A DNA stretch of 64,000 nucleotides from assembly GCA_017871115.1 (NCBI GenBank), contig JAFCIZ010000010.1, positions 208,501-272,500 of the forward strand, read 5' to 3'. The notes below the pieces were generated by a model. That model had not been told where the DNA came from. It did no database searches and saw only the letters and a list, made by a program, of their open reading frames with translations. The position numbers and the translations under genes are program-made. Each line of letters opens with the position of its first letter. The stretch's first letter is position 1. Positions 1-12,702 of the stretch are shown piece after piece. This stretch comes from Cunninghamella blakesleeana. Its lineage: Eukaryota; Mucoromycota; Mucoromycetes; Mucorales; Cunninghamellaceae.

Positions 1-356
1 TCTACCATTTCAAATCGTTCTGTTATAATAAACATGGAAGAGAATGCAATTACGGCCCAAAGAAAAGTAAAGATAACTTTTATAATGGTTAACCAATGAC
101 TAGATTCTTTTATCAAACCAAATTGATGAACAAGTAAAGCCGGAATAAGTAACATAATACCACTATATCCTGCAAACCAAATAACCCAAGTACTGATACT
201 CCATAGCTTTCTACGTACACCTTCTGGTACCAAGGCAAACATGGTGGTTGTATATAAATGTTGAACCGCTTCTATATCTGTAGGTCGTACTGTTCGAAGC
301 ATAATTTTTGGACTATTATCACTCGCTTCTGCTTTTTTTGCTGAACCTGTAGACAT
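1..356 (-). CDS. N-terminal part of a membrane-anchored GNAT (NAT8-like) N-acetyltransferase, partial
   Basis: The reading frame starts at an ATG at 356 (minus strand) and stays open to the window edge, giving 118 codons. After a short polar N-terminus (MSTGSAKKAEASD) comes an IMLRTVRPTDIEAVQHLY stretch and then TTMFALVPEGVRRKL. This matches the opening of GNAT acetyltransferases of the NAT8 type, where an R-x-x-x-x-D-x-x-x-V element is followed by a G/T-M-x-x-L-x-P motif. Two hydrophobic segments follow (about residues 53-75 and 88-108), again as in membrane-bound NAT8 relatives. The acetyl-CoA binding motif would lie beyond the window, so the family call rests on the N-terminus only. The SNARE gene ends about 340 bp upstream on the same strand. 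Confidence 0.5.
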   Translation of the reverse strand, partial: MSTGSAKKAEASDNSPKIMLRTVRPTDIEAVQHLYTTTMFALVPEGVRRKLWSISTWVIWFAGYSGIMLLIPALLVHQFGLIKESSHWLTIIKVIFTFLWAVIAFSSMFIITERFEMV

Positions 357-695
357 TTTTGATGATTACTTTTTCAATATATATATATATATATATAAAT
401 AAATAATAATAAAGTTAAAAGAAGGATAAGAAAAAAAAATATTTGAAGTAAACAATTTTTTTTAAAAAAAACGGCGGACTAAAAAAATTTTAAACATAAT
501 TTATATTACTGTGTGTGCTTGTGATCAAATTAAAGTTTGAAGTTAATGTTTACGTTATTACTATAAAGTAAAGAATAAATAAAAGAACATTATAATAATA
601 CAAATATATTCATTATTATAATAAAACAAATATAATGAATACAATAACGGATAGTAATATTAACGCGCTTAGGATGAATACGAATGAATATTTAT

Positions 696-1752
696 TTAAC
701 GAAATAATGCTACAAGTACAAAAAATACAAAAATTAAAGCAATAACAATACATACTGATTCTATATATATATACATTTTAAAAATAAAAAAAATAAAAAA
801 TGAGTACCACTTTATCTTTTTTATTTTTTTACTATCATTATTATCATTATCATTATACCGTTATTTAATTTTATTTTATTTTTTAAAAAAAACACACACT
901 TACTGTTGTCTTTCACTCTACGACCAACATAATCTAATTTCTTTTTCGCTTTTCTTAGACGTTCGTCAGTACGATTAGCCAACATTTCTGTTTCATCAAT
1001 CAACTCCATATGATTATCCAATTCATCACCAATTAACAATCCCAATTCCCTTTGTCTTCCAATAGCTATCGATAAATGATCTAAATTTGTATCTTGATCA
1101 TCTATAATACGCTGTTGTAATTGTAATATTTGCTCATTTTCTAAAGTATCTGGATCCGTATCTTCGTATCTTGATACATAATGTTGTTGATCCTTTCCTA
1201 ATAATAAGTTTCGGGTAGTTTCATCTTTATTATCTCCTGACATTAATACATCCAATTTATCTACTTTAACTTGAAGTTGTATGAATCTATCTTCATTCTT
1301 TTTTGTATTTCTAAATAGGGCAAAAAAATAAAAATCAAAGAAAGAGAGAAGGAAAAGGGAAAAATTGAAATAAATTAATGGTATATATATATTATTAAAA
1401 AAAAATGTGGGTAGTTACTTACGAAGCTCCTGATTGTTCCTCTGATGATAACTGTTGTTCTAATAATTTAATACCCTCATGTAATTGATCTAAATTCTTT
1501 TTTATATTTGATTCACTCTTTTCATAATTTAATCTAATATTAAATAATAATAATAATAGAATATATTAAATGACTATTTTTATTATTGTGGTTAACATTT
1601 TTTTATAATTATTATTCTTGGCAAAAAAAAAAAAAAAAAAAAAAAAGGCAGCTTCAATAATACCCAAGATCTTTTAATCGGTTACGTTCAAATACGATAG
1701 TTAAGGTATTATCAGCAAGTAATTCTAATCTAGAAGCAAGTTTGGTATCCAT
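696..1752 (-). CDS. Qc-SNARE of the Syn8/syntaxin-8 type (endosomal t-SNARE)
   Basis: Four exons: 1752-1664, 1533-1423, 1310-904 and 760-696 (minus), 672 nt, 223 aa. The start codon heads an MDTKLASRLELLADNTLTIV opening, followed by ERNRLKDLGLNYEKSESNIK as in Syn8/Fsv1 N-terminal helices. The SNARE helix lies at about residues 126-190 and contains DQDTNLDHLSIAIGRQRELG and IGDELDNHMELIDETE, the hallmark of Qc SNAREs of the Syn8/STX8 group. The last exon encodes DNKSVC followed by an uninterrupted hydrophobic anchor and ends ALFR, so the protein is tail-anchored. Such proteins form late-endosomal/vacuolar SNARE bundles for membrane fusion. The last intron (903-761) removes an in-frame stop that would otherwise delete the anchor, which supports the splice model. 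Confidence 0.85.
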
Positions 1753-3393
1753 TCTTTTTTTAAAACTATTTATAAAAAATATAAGAAAGTATTTGTAATT
1801 ATTTTATTCTCAAGAAAAAAGAAAAAAGTAGGAGAGAAAAAAAGAAATAGAAAAAAAATGTAGGTTTTATTAAAGAATTTAGGCAAAGACTGAAACTGAG
1901 TTCAAATTCCGACTCATTTTTTAAAAATACTTGAAAACCATAGGAGTTTCTGAAAATTCACGAAAATTAAAACACAACTAAAATAAAAAACTATATTAAT
2001 ATTTAAATCAGATATTTGTATGCTTTATATGATATTATCACGTACTTGTAAGTGCGCAAGGATAATCGCATTTTTTCAGTATAATGGGAGAGAATGTGGT
2101 GTGGTAGTATAATGCTATAATTATGCTGGAGAGTAAGGTTGGAAAGTATAATAATTTTATTAAATATACGAATAATAGAACAATTATATTGATTAATGGT
2201 GATAATATGAGAAAACAAAGCTATTAAATTATTATAATGAAGTTTATTTTGTTTTTGTCTTTGCTCTAAATACGTAAAAAGATTTGGAGACGATGAATGG
2301 CCATAGTAATCTGTGAAAATGAGTAGAGAAATCAATGTTATTAGCATTATCAAAATCAAAAAAAAGTAAAATATTAATATAATCTTTATACATTACTTCA
2401 TTATCTCGATTTCAACCGTAGTCATCGTGACTATTTTCTTTATTATCAGCAGCTCTACTAGTTTAGCAACGTACCAGATAATTTTTCATCACTGATAATT
2501 AATTTCTTCAATATGTAGATATTAATAGCAGCATTTACAAAGGTCCACTCTAAAACTGGATGTAAGTGAACATTAACAACTTCTTTTTATTGTACAAACC
2601 TCTTTTATCATAATTGCTATATATCTAAAACGTTTAATTATATTATATCTAATACCTTTTCAAATATTTATAAAGGTTTTTTTTATTGTTGTTATTAAAA
2701 TCATTTTATTTTATTTTATTATTTCGATAGATTATTTGCTTTTGATATACAGTTTTCATCAATGTCTAATACTACCATTTTCCCTTCACTTCTAGCTATT
2801 TTCAAAAGTTTTCCTACTTACATAACAAAACCTGAGGTATGTATGGTTTTGATTGTCATGAAAAGGCCATTACAAACAGTCAGTAAACTATTCTGAAACC
2901 TTGTTTGATTAGTTGGCTTATTTACCTATAATATCAATAAATAGATAAAAAAAAAAAGTGTGAAAGAAGCAAGGGAAAAGAATACAATGCTTTAATAGTT
3001 AATCAAACGCGAAGACAAGTTCTTTTTTACTTAAAAAAATCGGAATTTGAATTGTATATTTTCAGCAATTGGTATAGCATGTTACTTTTTTCCAATCTCC
3101 ATTTTTTTTTATTATTTCTTTTTCCTCTACTCTACTCTTCCAAATTTATTATTTGCCCAATAGATATAAAACTACAGTTTATTAAACGTAAATAATTTAT
3201 GAAAATATATATTATTATATAAATAAACCTTTTTTTTATAAATCCTCATCATATTTGGATACAAATAACACGCAATTTATTTATTATTATTGTTATTATA
3301 TATATATATATATATATTAGTGCCCTTTTTATATAATATTTATCACCTAAAAGATACAATCCTACACACACATATATATATAATACATACAAT
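1753..3393. other. Intergenic, AT-rich, no convincing gene
   Basis: No frame here has coding character over more than about 40 codons. A minus-strand stretch at about 2470-2590 (VHLHPVLEWTFVNAAINIYI, then stops) reads like a coding relic. A plus-strand ATG at 2762 opens 25 codons ending in a GTATGT donor, but I could not connect it to a second exon. The last 150 bp before 3394 contain TA repeats and a likely core promoter for the Mim2-like gene. Confidence 0.5.
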
Positions 3394-3839
3394 ATGAGCT
3401 ATTCACGTGAGCCAGAAGATTATGATCCAGAAGAAATAAATAATCATAATACAAACGATGGTTATTATTATGATGATGAAGATGACTATACAGACTATTC
3501 ATATGATGCCGAAGCAGAATGGGAAGAAACCAAGCAACAAGTGAATACTTTATTTTCTTTGGTTATCTTTCCATTTGTTGGTAAATGGTTAGGAAGAAAA
3601 TGCTCTTTTTGGAGTAAGTTTTTATTATCAATATTAATAAATAAAAAGAAAAGGAAAAAAAGATAGAAAAAAACAAAATGATTTGTACATAAAAGAATAT
3701 TTAATAATTTTTTTTATTTATATTTATATCTATATTTAAAATAGTTTGGTCTCGATGGACTAATTCACCTCAAACCATAACTCCTTCCAACTTTTTATCT
3801 ATTCAATGGATAAATTCTTTGAAACGCATTAGTCAATAA
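3394..3839 (+). CDS. MIM2: Mim2-like subunit of the mitochondrial outer-membrane import (MIM) complex
   Basis: Two exons, 3394-3613 and 3745-3839, encode 104 aa (donor GTAAGT, acceptor ATAG, phase 1). The first half is acidic and tyrosine-rich, with no positively charged targeting peptide. It is followed by AEWEETKQQVNTLFSLVIFPFVGKWLGRK and then FWIWSRW across the exon junction. In fungal Mim2 an acidic N-terminus leads into an E-W-E-E-S-x-x-Q-L segment, a single membrane span around P-F-x-G-K-x-L-G-R-R, and an aromatic/basic end, and the match here is good. Mim2 works with Mim1 to insert alpha-helical proteins into the outer mitochondrial membrane. The exon-2 tail (about 28 residues) is less conserved. 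The assignment comes from recalled family features, not an alignment. Confidence 0.65.
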
Positions 3840-4044
3840 AATAGATAAAGAAAAATAATACTCTTGAATTGGTATTCATTATTTATTTAATTATTTAATA
3901 TTATTATATAATTTATATGTATAATTTAAGTTATAATAAAATAAATCATATGTAAAATAAGTAAAATATACATAATACGAATGGCATTTTAATATAATAT
4001 GTAATTCAAATTTTTAAATATTTTTTTATATTATTGTTTAAAAC

Positions 4045-4440
4045 CTAACATTGAGGATATTGCATAACAATCAATTGACCTTTTTTATAACCCTTCGAAG
4101 ATGAATCAATACTTATATCCCTTTCAAAGCTTTCGCCTGCATATAGTTCTGTTCATAAATAAGCACTATCTTCGACTCTTTTTATCTCTTCATCATTAGT
4201 TTTGTTATGAATCCAAGTCACCACAATATCATTATACAGGTTTGAATTCCCATTGCCAATACAATGTTTTGCTCATTCAGCACTTTCTCTAAAGAAATAT
4301 TCTTTTTCTTTAAGGTCCTTATACTCAATGTAATAATCACTAGTAATAAGTGTTTCTATACATCTTATTAATTTCAAGATAAATCTTAAATATACCCATA
4401 ACCTCCTACAGTGGTTGCAAAAAAAGTTAATTTTTTAAAA
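4045..4440 (-). pseudogene. Relic coding frame interrupted by two TGA codons
   Basis: Read on the minus strand, one frame from about 4440 to a TAG at 4045 has clear protein character: RRLWVYLRFILKLIRCIETL, IEYKDLKEKEYFFRESAE, then NLYNDIVVTWIHNKTNDEEI and SIDSSSKGYKKGQLIVMQY. It is broken only by TGA at 4275-4273 and TGA at 4155-4153. I do not recognise the protein, and no start codon or splice sites were found. The simplest reading is a decaying nuclear gene or a transposon-linked fragment. Because both interruptions are TGA, a mitochondrial origin with TGA read as Trp is also possible. Composition is less AT-biased than the flanks. Confidence 0.5.
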
Positions 4441-4667
4441 AAGTAAAGTTTTAAAAAAATATGCGGTGTTTAAATTTAGAGTACAAAAAAAAAAAATTAA
4501 ATTCACCTTTTTGTTTTCCTTTCTTTACTATTTCCTCTTTTATTCTACTATTTTTAATTATAATAATCAGTTAAACTTTTAAAAACTATTACGTTTTTAT
4601 ATATCTAATATTAAATATATATATTATATTATAACTATATTCATATTTTTTTAAAATCAAATATACT

Positions 4668-7388
4668 ATGATGCATTCCTGGAAATTACCTGGTACTAAA
4701 AGTAAGTACAGATATAATTTCTTTTTTATATTATCTTTTATTTTTAAACAAAAAAGGGTGAAAGTTTTTTTATTATGTAAATAAAGGAGAGTTTAAAGAA
4801 AAAAAAAGAACATATATATATGTGTGTGTGTGTGCGTATGTGTATGTATGTATGTAAGAGAAAGAGAAAAAAAAATGAAACTTTTATGTATAAAATAAAC
4901 TTTTTTGATACTCAACTTTAGCACTTTTAAATCATATTCTAGAAAAAGAAGCCAAGGAGTCAGTAACAACTTCGTCATTATCTTCTTTACCAATACCACC
5001 CGTTATATCAAATACCAATAAATCAAATAACAATAATAATAATAATAATAATAATAATAGCAATAGTAAAAACAGCAGTAGTAGTAGTAATAGTAATATC
5101 AACAGTAATACGATTAATAATAAAAACACATTGAATACTAATACTTTAACATCAACTCATTCAACTTCATCATCAACTTCATCATCTTCCACATCCTCAA
5201 GATCTACTACAAAAAAAGAACCTTGTAATGGTGTATTGCTTATTAGAGTTTGTGATGCTCAAGGAATATCTATTCCTCCTCAAGTTAAATTACCAAATCC
5301 ACCTCCTACTCAACCTTTATTACCACAGCGTCATCGAGAATCCTTAACTAGGAAACAGCATTGGTGGTTACCATATGTTGTTTTAGAATTTGATAAAAAT
5401 GAAGTTTTAGTTGATGCTTTGGCTGGTGATACGCAAAATCCTATTTATCAATACCGTGCTCACTTGTAAGAGAAAGAAAGAAAGAAAGAAAAAAAAAGGA
5501 AATAACAATGGTTTATAAATATATAATAGTTTATTATTATTATTAACATTATATATTTATCAATTCATCCTCCTTTTATACCATTGTTATTATTATTATT
5601 TATGATAGTGATGTTTCTCGAAGCTCTGATATGTCCATTTCTATTTATTTAAAACCTCCTCCTGGTACAGTTGCTAATGATTATTATTTAGGTGGGGTTA
5701 AATTACAACCTAATTTTGATTCAACAAGATTAGATGATCAAGTATTACAAATATCTGGGGGTACTGGTATGATGCATATCCAATTATGTTATAAACCTCA
5801 AGTAAGTAAAAACATAAAAAAAAATGGTGCATAAAATAGATATAGATATGTGCGTGTATGTGTTTGTAAATAAAAAATGATCATGAATTAAATCATTATT
5901 AATATTTCATTTATTTATTTATGATATATTAGAAATCACAACCTATTGCTTTCGATTCATTTGACCTTTTACGTGTTATTGGCCGAGGTTCCTTTGGAAA
6001 GGTAAGTAGGATATGTATATATATATATAACCTTTTAAAAAAAGAAAACAAAAAAGAAATCTATATAAAGATTATAGATAATAATAGATACATGTTAAAT
6101 TTATTTATAAATATATATATATATATAGGTATATGTGGTACGTAAAAAGGATACCAATCGAATTTATGCTATGAAAGTATTACGCAAGTCCAAAATCATA
6201 TCACGGTCGGAAGTAACTCATACCATGGCTGAAAAAACAGTATTAGCCAAGATTCAAAATCCATTTATTGTTCCATTAAAATTTGCATTTCAAAGTCCTG
6301 ATAAACTTTATTTAGTCTTGGCTTTTGTAAATGGAGGTGAATTATTTCATCATTTACAAAATGAAGGGAAGTTTGATGAAAATCGATCCAAGTTTTATAC
6401 AGCTGAATTATTATGTGCTTTAGAATGTTTACATGATTTTAATGTAGTATACCGGTAATTATTATAACAATGATAATAATATTAATAACATAAAAAAAAA
6501 ATAGGGATAAGAATAAAAAAAAATGGGAATGGGAATGGGAAAAGAGTGGAAAAGGAAAAGCAAACGATTTTAATGATTTCTTTTTTTTTTTTCACTTCTT
6601 AAATACTTCTATTTTTAGTGATTTAAAACCTGAAAACATATTGATCGATTATAATGGGCATATAGCTTTATGTGATTTTGGATTATGTAAATTAAATATG
6701 AAAGAAAATGAAAGGACAAATACTTTTTGTGGAACACCAGAATATTTAGCGCCTGAATTATTACTTGGTCAAGGTTATAGTAAAACGGTAGATTGGTGGA
6801 CTTTGGGGGTTTTATTGTATGAAATGTTAACGGGCTTACCTCCATTTTATGATGAAAATACAAATGAAATGTATAGAAAAATTCTTCATGAAGAATTAAG
6901 ATTCCCTGATGATATTTCTCAAGATGCTAAATCTTTATTAACTGGTGTAAGTAAAGATTATATATATATATATATATGTAACATTTATCAATCTCTATCT
7001 ACGTCTAAATTGAAAATCTAAAAAAAACAACTTTATTTTTTTTTTTAATAATATATATATATATATATAGCTATTAACAAGAGATCCTGAAACAAGACTT
7101 GGAAATAATGGAACATCTGAAATTAAAAATCATTCCTTTTTTTCATCTATTGATTGGCATTTATTAATGCAAAAGAAATTACAACCTCCATTTAAACCAA
7201 CAGTAGAAAATGCTTATGATACAACAAACTTTGATGACGAATTTACTTCTGAAGCACCTCTAGAATCCGTTGTAGACGAATCTCAAATTTCTAAAACAAT
7301 GCAAGAGCAATTTGTTGGATTTACTTATAACCCTGCTAATGATGGTGTATTAGGTGAAAGCTATATTAGTGGTAGCCAGCATATTTAA
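4668..7388 (+). CDS. SCH9: Sch9-type AGC protein kinase with N-terminal C2 domain
   Basis: Seven exons: 4668-4701, 4922-5465, 5609-5801, 5933-6001, 6129-6454, 6619-6946 and 7071-7388, 603 aa. Residues 12-110 are Asn/Ser/Thr-rich, partly encoded by (AAT)n/(AGT)n repeats. A C2-like domain (about 115-257) begins GVLLIRVCDAQGI. The kinase domain (about 265-525) has the glycine loop GRGSFGKV, ATP lysine K296 (YAMKVL), catalytic YRDLKPEN with D390, D408-F-G, and activation-loop Thr T424 in NTFCGTPEY. The C-tail carries the hydrophobic motif FVGFTY (579-584, Thr583), as in Sch9/S6K-type kinases. The domain order C2, kinase, AGC tail and the FxGFTY motif point to Sch9, a TORC1- and Pkh-regulated kinase that links nutrients to growth. 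All catalytic residues are present. Confidence 0.9.
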
Positions 7389-8657
7389 TTTTATCTATTG
7401 AAAAATAAAATAAAAATAATAATAATAATAAAAAAAACGTTTTTTTAATTAATTAGAACATATTTATCCGGAGAAATAATTTATCCCGAGATTTTAAGCA
7501 TTGAAAATATATATATATATATATATAAATATTTTTTATTTATAAAACAAATTACGACAAATCACGCTTAAAAATATTAGCTATTTAGAATAGTTAACCG
7601 AAAGAAAATCATTCTATAAAAAATATCGTGTTTTTTTTAAAAAAAAAATAAAAAAGTACCGAATTTTTTTATGTGGAAATAAATTAGGGATAATAACGAT
7701 GCATCACTATTAATAATTATTTCCAGTTTTATATATAAAATAAATGACATTGTGACAATGGTAATTTCAAAAATGAAATATATATATATAGGCAACCCAT
7801 ATTTATTTATTTTTCATAATAAAAAGAATATTAAAATAATATTAATAGACAAAATAAAAAAAATAAAAAATAAAAAAAAAATATATAAAGTTAAGATTTT
7901 AATAACTTTATTTTAACCTATTATTTATAGTCGCATGGATTTGTATGAATAAACTCTTTTGTTTTTTCATTTGTCAAAAAAAAGATTTATTTAAATAATA
8001 CACATAGAATAGTTACAAGCAAGATAAATCATATATAGATGTATTGAATGATCATAATATATAAGTATTTAATTCATTTTATTAAAAACTAAATGGTCAA
8101 AAAAAGGTAAAATTTAAAGTTTTTTTTTTTTTCAACATTGATAAAAAATAAAATATGGTCTGACACAAATAATACCCACGTGTTTAAAATAAACCTTTTT
8201 TTTTCTTTTTTACCTCCTTCCATATTCGTGTAACTGCACGGTAATGTGACCTTTTTTTTTCCCTTTCCAAAAAACGGTTTCTTTTTCTTTTTTTTTCATC
8301 TCTCTCTCTCTCTCTTTTTTTCTTTTTTCTTTCTCTTTTTCTTCTAATTCTTCCCTTTTTTATCCACCTTTTTTATATAGATATCATTTTATTATTCACT
8401 TGTTCCTTTCTTTTTTTTATATATTTTGTTTTTATTATAATAACGCTATTATATTGATAAAATTAAAAGAAAGAAGAAAGAGAAAAGAAAGAAAGAAAAA
8501 AAAAAAAAATCAACCATATATTTCTTTATTCAACCTTTTTTTTCTTCTTTTTCTTTATTTCAAATTTTTATAAAAACTACCGTTTTTTTTTTTTTTATTA
8601 TTATTATTATTTCGCTCTCCTCTTTTTACCCACTATTATTATTATTACTAAAACACC
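7389..8657. promoter_or_regulatory. Intergenic region; pyrimidine-rich presumed promoter/leader of the phosphodiesterase
   Basis: AT-rich spacer between the Sch9-like and PDE genes. From about 8190 to 8640 the plus strand is strongly T/C-rich, including a (TC)n run near 8300. Similar pyrimidine tracts precede several other genes here, such as V-ATPase H and the bZIP factor. A T8A10 junction lies near 7631-7648. No frame shows coding character. Confidence 0.4.
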
Positions 8658-9886
8658 ATGGATTCGTCACAATGTTCACTTGTGTTAATATCACCAACCA
8701 CTTATACAACTAGTCTCCATTATCCATATATCGATATGCTACGGTCTGTTTTTGAACATGGTACTTTCTTTTTTTTTTTAATATAATAATAATAATAATA
8801 ATAATTTGATCCATATTTTGTCATTTAATTTTTATTTGTTTATTTATTTATCTTTATTTATATTAAAAAAAAGTGCTACTTGAAGAAGATACGACTTTAC
8901 AACAAAAATATCATCATAATACATTATTTCTTATGGATTTAGACATTATAAATGATCATGATGATAGAACTTCAATCAGTTCTTCTAATAGTTCATGTAC
9001 TTCAACAATGGATCATCGATTGACTTGGGTAAAAAAAATTTCTCAGCAATATATACACCATCCTGTAATAGGTAATTAATGACATAAAAAGTTTTTTTTA
9101 TTTTTATTTTTTTCTTATCATTATAAATTTATAATATATATATATATATATATATATTCGGATATCATTACGGCATTTTTTTAATATAATTTTAATTTTC
9201 AAAAAAAAAAAAAATAGTAACTTCATCCGAAACAAATGCTACTTTTATGCTTGATTGTCTTCACGCAGGTGCTGCAGATTATTTAGTTAAACCATTATAT
9301 TTACCCGTTATCCAAACACTATTCCTGGTAATAAAATAAATAATTATAAGAATAATAATAATAATAATAAATATTAAGAATAATATTTAATGATAAAATC
9401 AGAAAAGAATGTTGGACCTTTTTCGGACTTTATTTTCAGTATTTTTTTTTTTCACTCATCGAATGATTTTTGGAATATTTTTTTTTTTTTAGAAATTACA
9501 TCGCCGACAAGTACCCGAATCTACACCCTCAGCAACTACGAATACATCTACTACGACTTTAGAAATTGCTACACCAAATAATGTATTACATGAAGAAGAT
9601 GTTTTATTACCTACTGCTACTATTCAAGAAGATATGAATCATCGATTTAAAGAAATTGTTACAAAAGATATCCAGTAAATATTTATATTTATTTATTTAT
9701 TTGTTTATATTTTTGTTTATATATACATATAACCAAAAAAAAAAAAAAAAAAAAAAATCAAATGATTTACCTATATTTTTTTTTTTATTATTTACTATTA
9801 TATATATGTATAGATTAACGAAAGCAATGATGGATATATATGCTCCTCCATTACCTTTTCCTGCTAAATATATACCACTTTCAAGG

Positions 9887-9923
<37 letters not shown>

Positions 9924-11442
9924 AAAAACAATTATCAATAGATATATACTTAGCATTTCTCTCTTTCTATTTTTAGTCGCCAAGCGGATGAATTAAAACA
10001 AAAATTAGAACAATGGGACTTTTCACCTTTTGATTTTAATCATGATGAATTAATTCATTGTGTCTATTTAATATTCGAAATGGCTTTATCACCACCTGAA
10101 TTATCTCATTTTACTGTTTCTCAAGGTAAAAAATCCATATATTAATTTATCTCTCAGCATTTGTTACTATTATTATTGTTATCATTATTATTTTTAAGGA
10201 GAAAAAACTTAAATTTTCTTATTATTTTATTTGTTTTTATTTATTGTAGATCAACTTTATGATTTTATTATTGATTTAGCCAATGCCTATCATGATGATA
10301 ATCCTTATCATAATTTTGCACATGCCGTAGATGTATTACAATGTATTTATTATTTTTTAAATCAATTGGGCATTTTTCCAACCAAAAACAAGAAAAAAAC
10401 AATTTATCAAAAGATTTTAAAACCAAAGCAAGCATTTGCTTTATTAATCTCAGCTATTGGCCATGATGCAGGACATCCTGGGGTGAATAACATGTTTTTA
10501 ATTAATTCAAGGACACCTTTAGCTGTTATGTATAATGACCGATCGGTCTTAGAAAGCCTCCATTCCATGACCCTATTTCAATTAATTAAAAAACATGGGT
10601 TAGATCAATGGTGGACCGATGATGAATATCAATGTTTTCGGCAAACCATTATTTCTAGTATTTTGGCAACTGACATGGCATTAAATAATGATTATGTCAC
10701 GAAATTTAAACAACAAGCTCAATTAAGACAACAACTCTCTCACCATGTAGAAAATAATAATATGGATGAAATTGAAGAGGAACAGGTATTCAAAGATCCT
10801 TATTTATTATGTACTGCCTTGATTAAATGTGCTGATGTCAGTAACGTCACAAGACCATTTCAAAGAGGGAAATATTGGGCTAAACTATTAGTAGAAGAAT
10901 TCGCTTCACAAGGAGATTTAGAAAGAGAATTGGGAATGCCCGTTCAAGCCACCAATGATCGTACCAAACTAGTCATGGAAGATTGTCAAATTGGGTTTAT
11001 TAAATTTGTTGCCATGGATTTATTTACAACGGTTGGAGATTTATTGCCAGAATTACAATTTACAACAAATCATTTACGCCAAAATTTACAATTATGGGAA
11101 TTAGAAAAATTAAATCATCAACCTCCTTCTTCTGCCCTTCATTATCATCATACATCCATTGAAACTTCAACTGCAGGAACAAAACGTCGACTTTCCTATT
11201 GTTTAGAAGCTTCTACACCTCCTTCTTTAAATTCAATGAATAATAACAATATTAGTAGTAATAATAATAGTACTAATAATACGAATAATAATAATGGTGG
11301 CAATACTCATTTCAATCATCATCATTATTTAAATCAACCTAAAAAACAAATGACTGAAAAATCAACCATGGATTCTTCATTATCATCTTCATCAACAACA
11401 ACAGCATCAACTTCATTATCATCACATTGTATCATTCAATAA
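8658..11442 (+). CDS. Class I cyclic-nucleotide phosphodiesterase with N-terminal receiver-like domain (RegA-like architecture)
   Basis: Seven exons: 8658-8760, 8874-9071, 9218-9327, 9493-9674, 9814-9885, 9977-10125 and 10250-11442, 531 aa. The C-terminal HD-type PDE domain (about 215-465) has HNFAH (H292, H296), GHDAGHPG (H343, D344, H347), ALIKCADVSN and the nucleotide-binding Gln region CQIGFIKFV. These are the metal and cyclic-nucleotide contacts of PDE1-11/yeast Pde2. Residues 1-137 fold-match a response-regulator receiver: LVLIS strand, LFLMDLDI (D56), PVIVTSSE (T102/S103), HAGAADYLVKPL (K125). The acidic pair that normally ends strand 1 is missing, so phosphorylation is doubtful. The last 65 or so residues are low-complexity Asn/Ser. 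It probably lowers cAMP downstream of PKA signalling. The intervening exon 4 is Thr-rich and poorly conserved. Confidence 0.9.
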
Positions 11443-12670
11443 AGTTTTATTCTTTTTTTTTTCACATTCACTTTTTATTTTATTTTTCTATTAGCATTTT
11501 TATTACTTTTATATTATTATTTATATTTTATCTATATTTATATTTCATTTTTTTTTTTTAAAAAAAAAAAAAAAAACCACACACACACAAAAAAAATCAT
11601 TATTACTTTGCATCATTTATTTTTTTATTTTATTATTTTTACATTATTATTATTATTATCATTATTATTATTACTATATATAATAATATATATTTTATTA
11701 TCTATATCACTTGTTATATTAAATCATTCAGTTTATCAATATCTTGGATCAACTATAAAATGTACTATCTTTTAAAATAAAAACAATATATATATAAAAA
11801 AAAAAGGGATTGACAAGATGTCAAAGCCATGTGGAAAATCTAAATCAGGAATATAGATCATTATATAAGTGATACAAAAAAATTTAAATGATACTTATCT
11901 ATTCCCAAACACATTATATTCCCTTACGGTGTTTTAAATAAATAAATAAAAAAGGTGAGAAGAGAAAGAAAGCGAATTCCCAACATGTTGTAATCTTACA
12001 TATCATATCATATGATTATTCTTGATCCGTTTTACAAGCTTTTTTTTTATGATTATTATTCACAAATACTCTTTTATAATTTAAAATGGGGTTCTTATTT
12101 TCATTATCTGATAATCTATGATCTCATCAATGTTAAATATCAATGGAATGTCGTTATTTTAAAAAAAAAAGATTCCATTGTTTTTTAAAAAAAAACTTTT
12201 TTGAGCTGCGTTTTAAAAACGAGGCAAGGATTTACTTTATCAAACAATAAAAAAAAAAAAAATTTCTTATAGTAAAAACTTTTTAGTGCCAAAAATATAG
12301 GATCAGTCTGCACCCAAATTTTCAATATCCGATTTCTGCTTTCCTAATGTAATTTAGCGTCTTTTTTTTGTTGTTTTGTTTTTAGTTAGTTATAAAATAA
12401 ATATACGCACCAATAAATAAAAAAAATAATATTTTTTTATAAATCTGAATAATTTTTTTTTAAACTATGAAAATACATTTTTATATATTATTTAAATATA
12501 TGTATTTTTCCTCTTTTTTTATTTTTTTCAATAGATAAATAAATAAAATATTAAATAATGAGCTCTTTCTGTTAAGAGTATCTTATTATTTAGCATAAAA
12601 ATAATTTATCCCTATAGGATCATTCATTTATTTATATATAAAATGATTATGCAATTTGGTGATATGTATA

Positions 12671-12702
<32 letters not shown>

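Noticed and set aside
2003..2359. Minus-strand open frame of 118 codons
   Set aside because: Composition is that of AT-rich noise (Ile, Leu, Tyr, Ser runs); no domain, no splice logic.
2762..2836. Plus-strand ATG with 25 codons and a GTATGT donor (MSNTTIFPSLLAIFKSFPTY)
   Set aside because: No in-phase second exon found; the next plausible acceptor leads straight to a stop.
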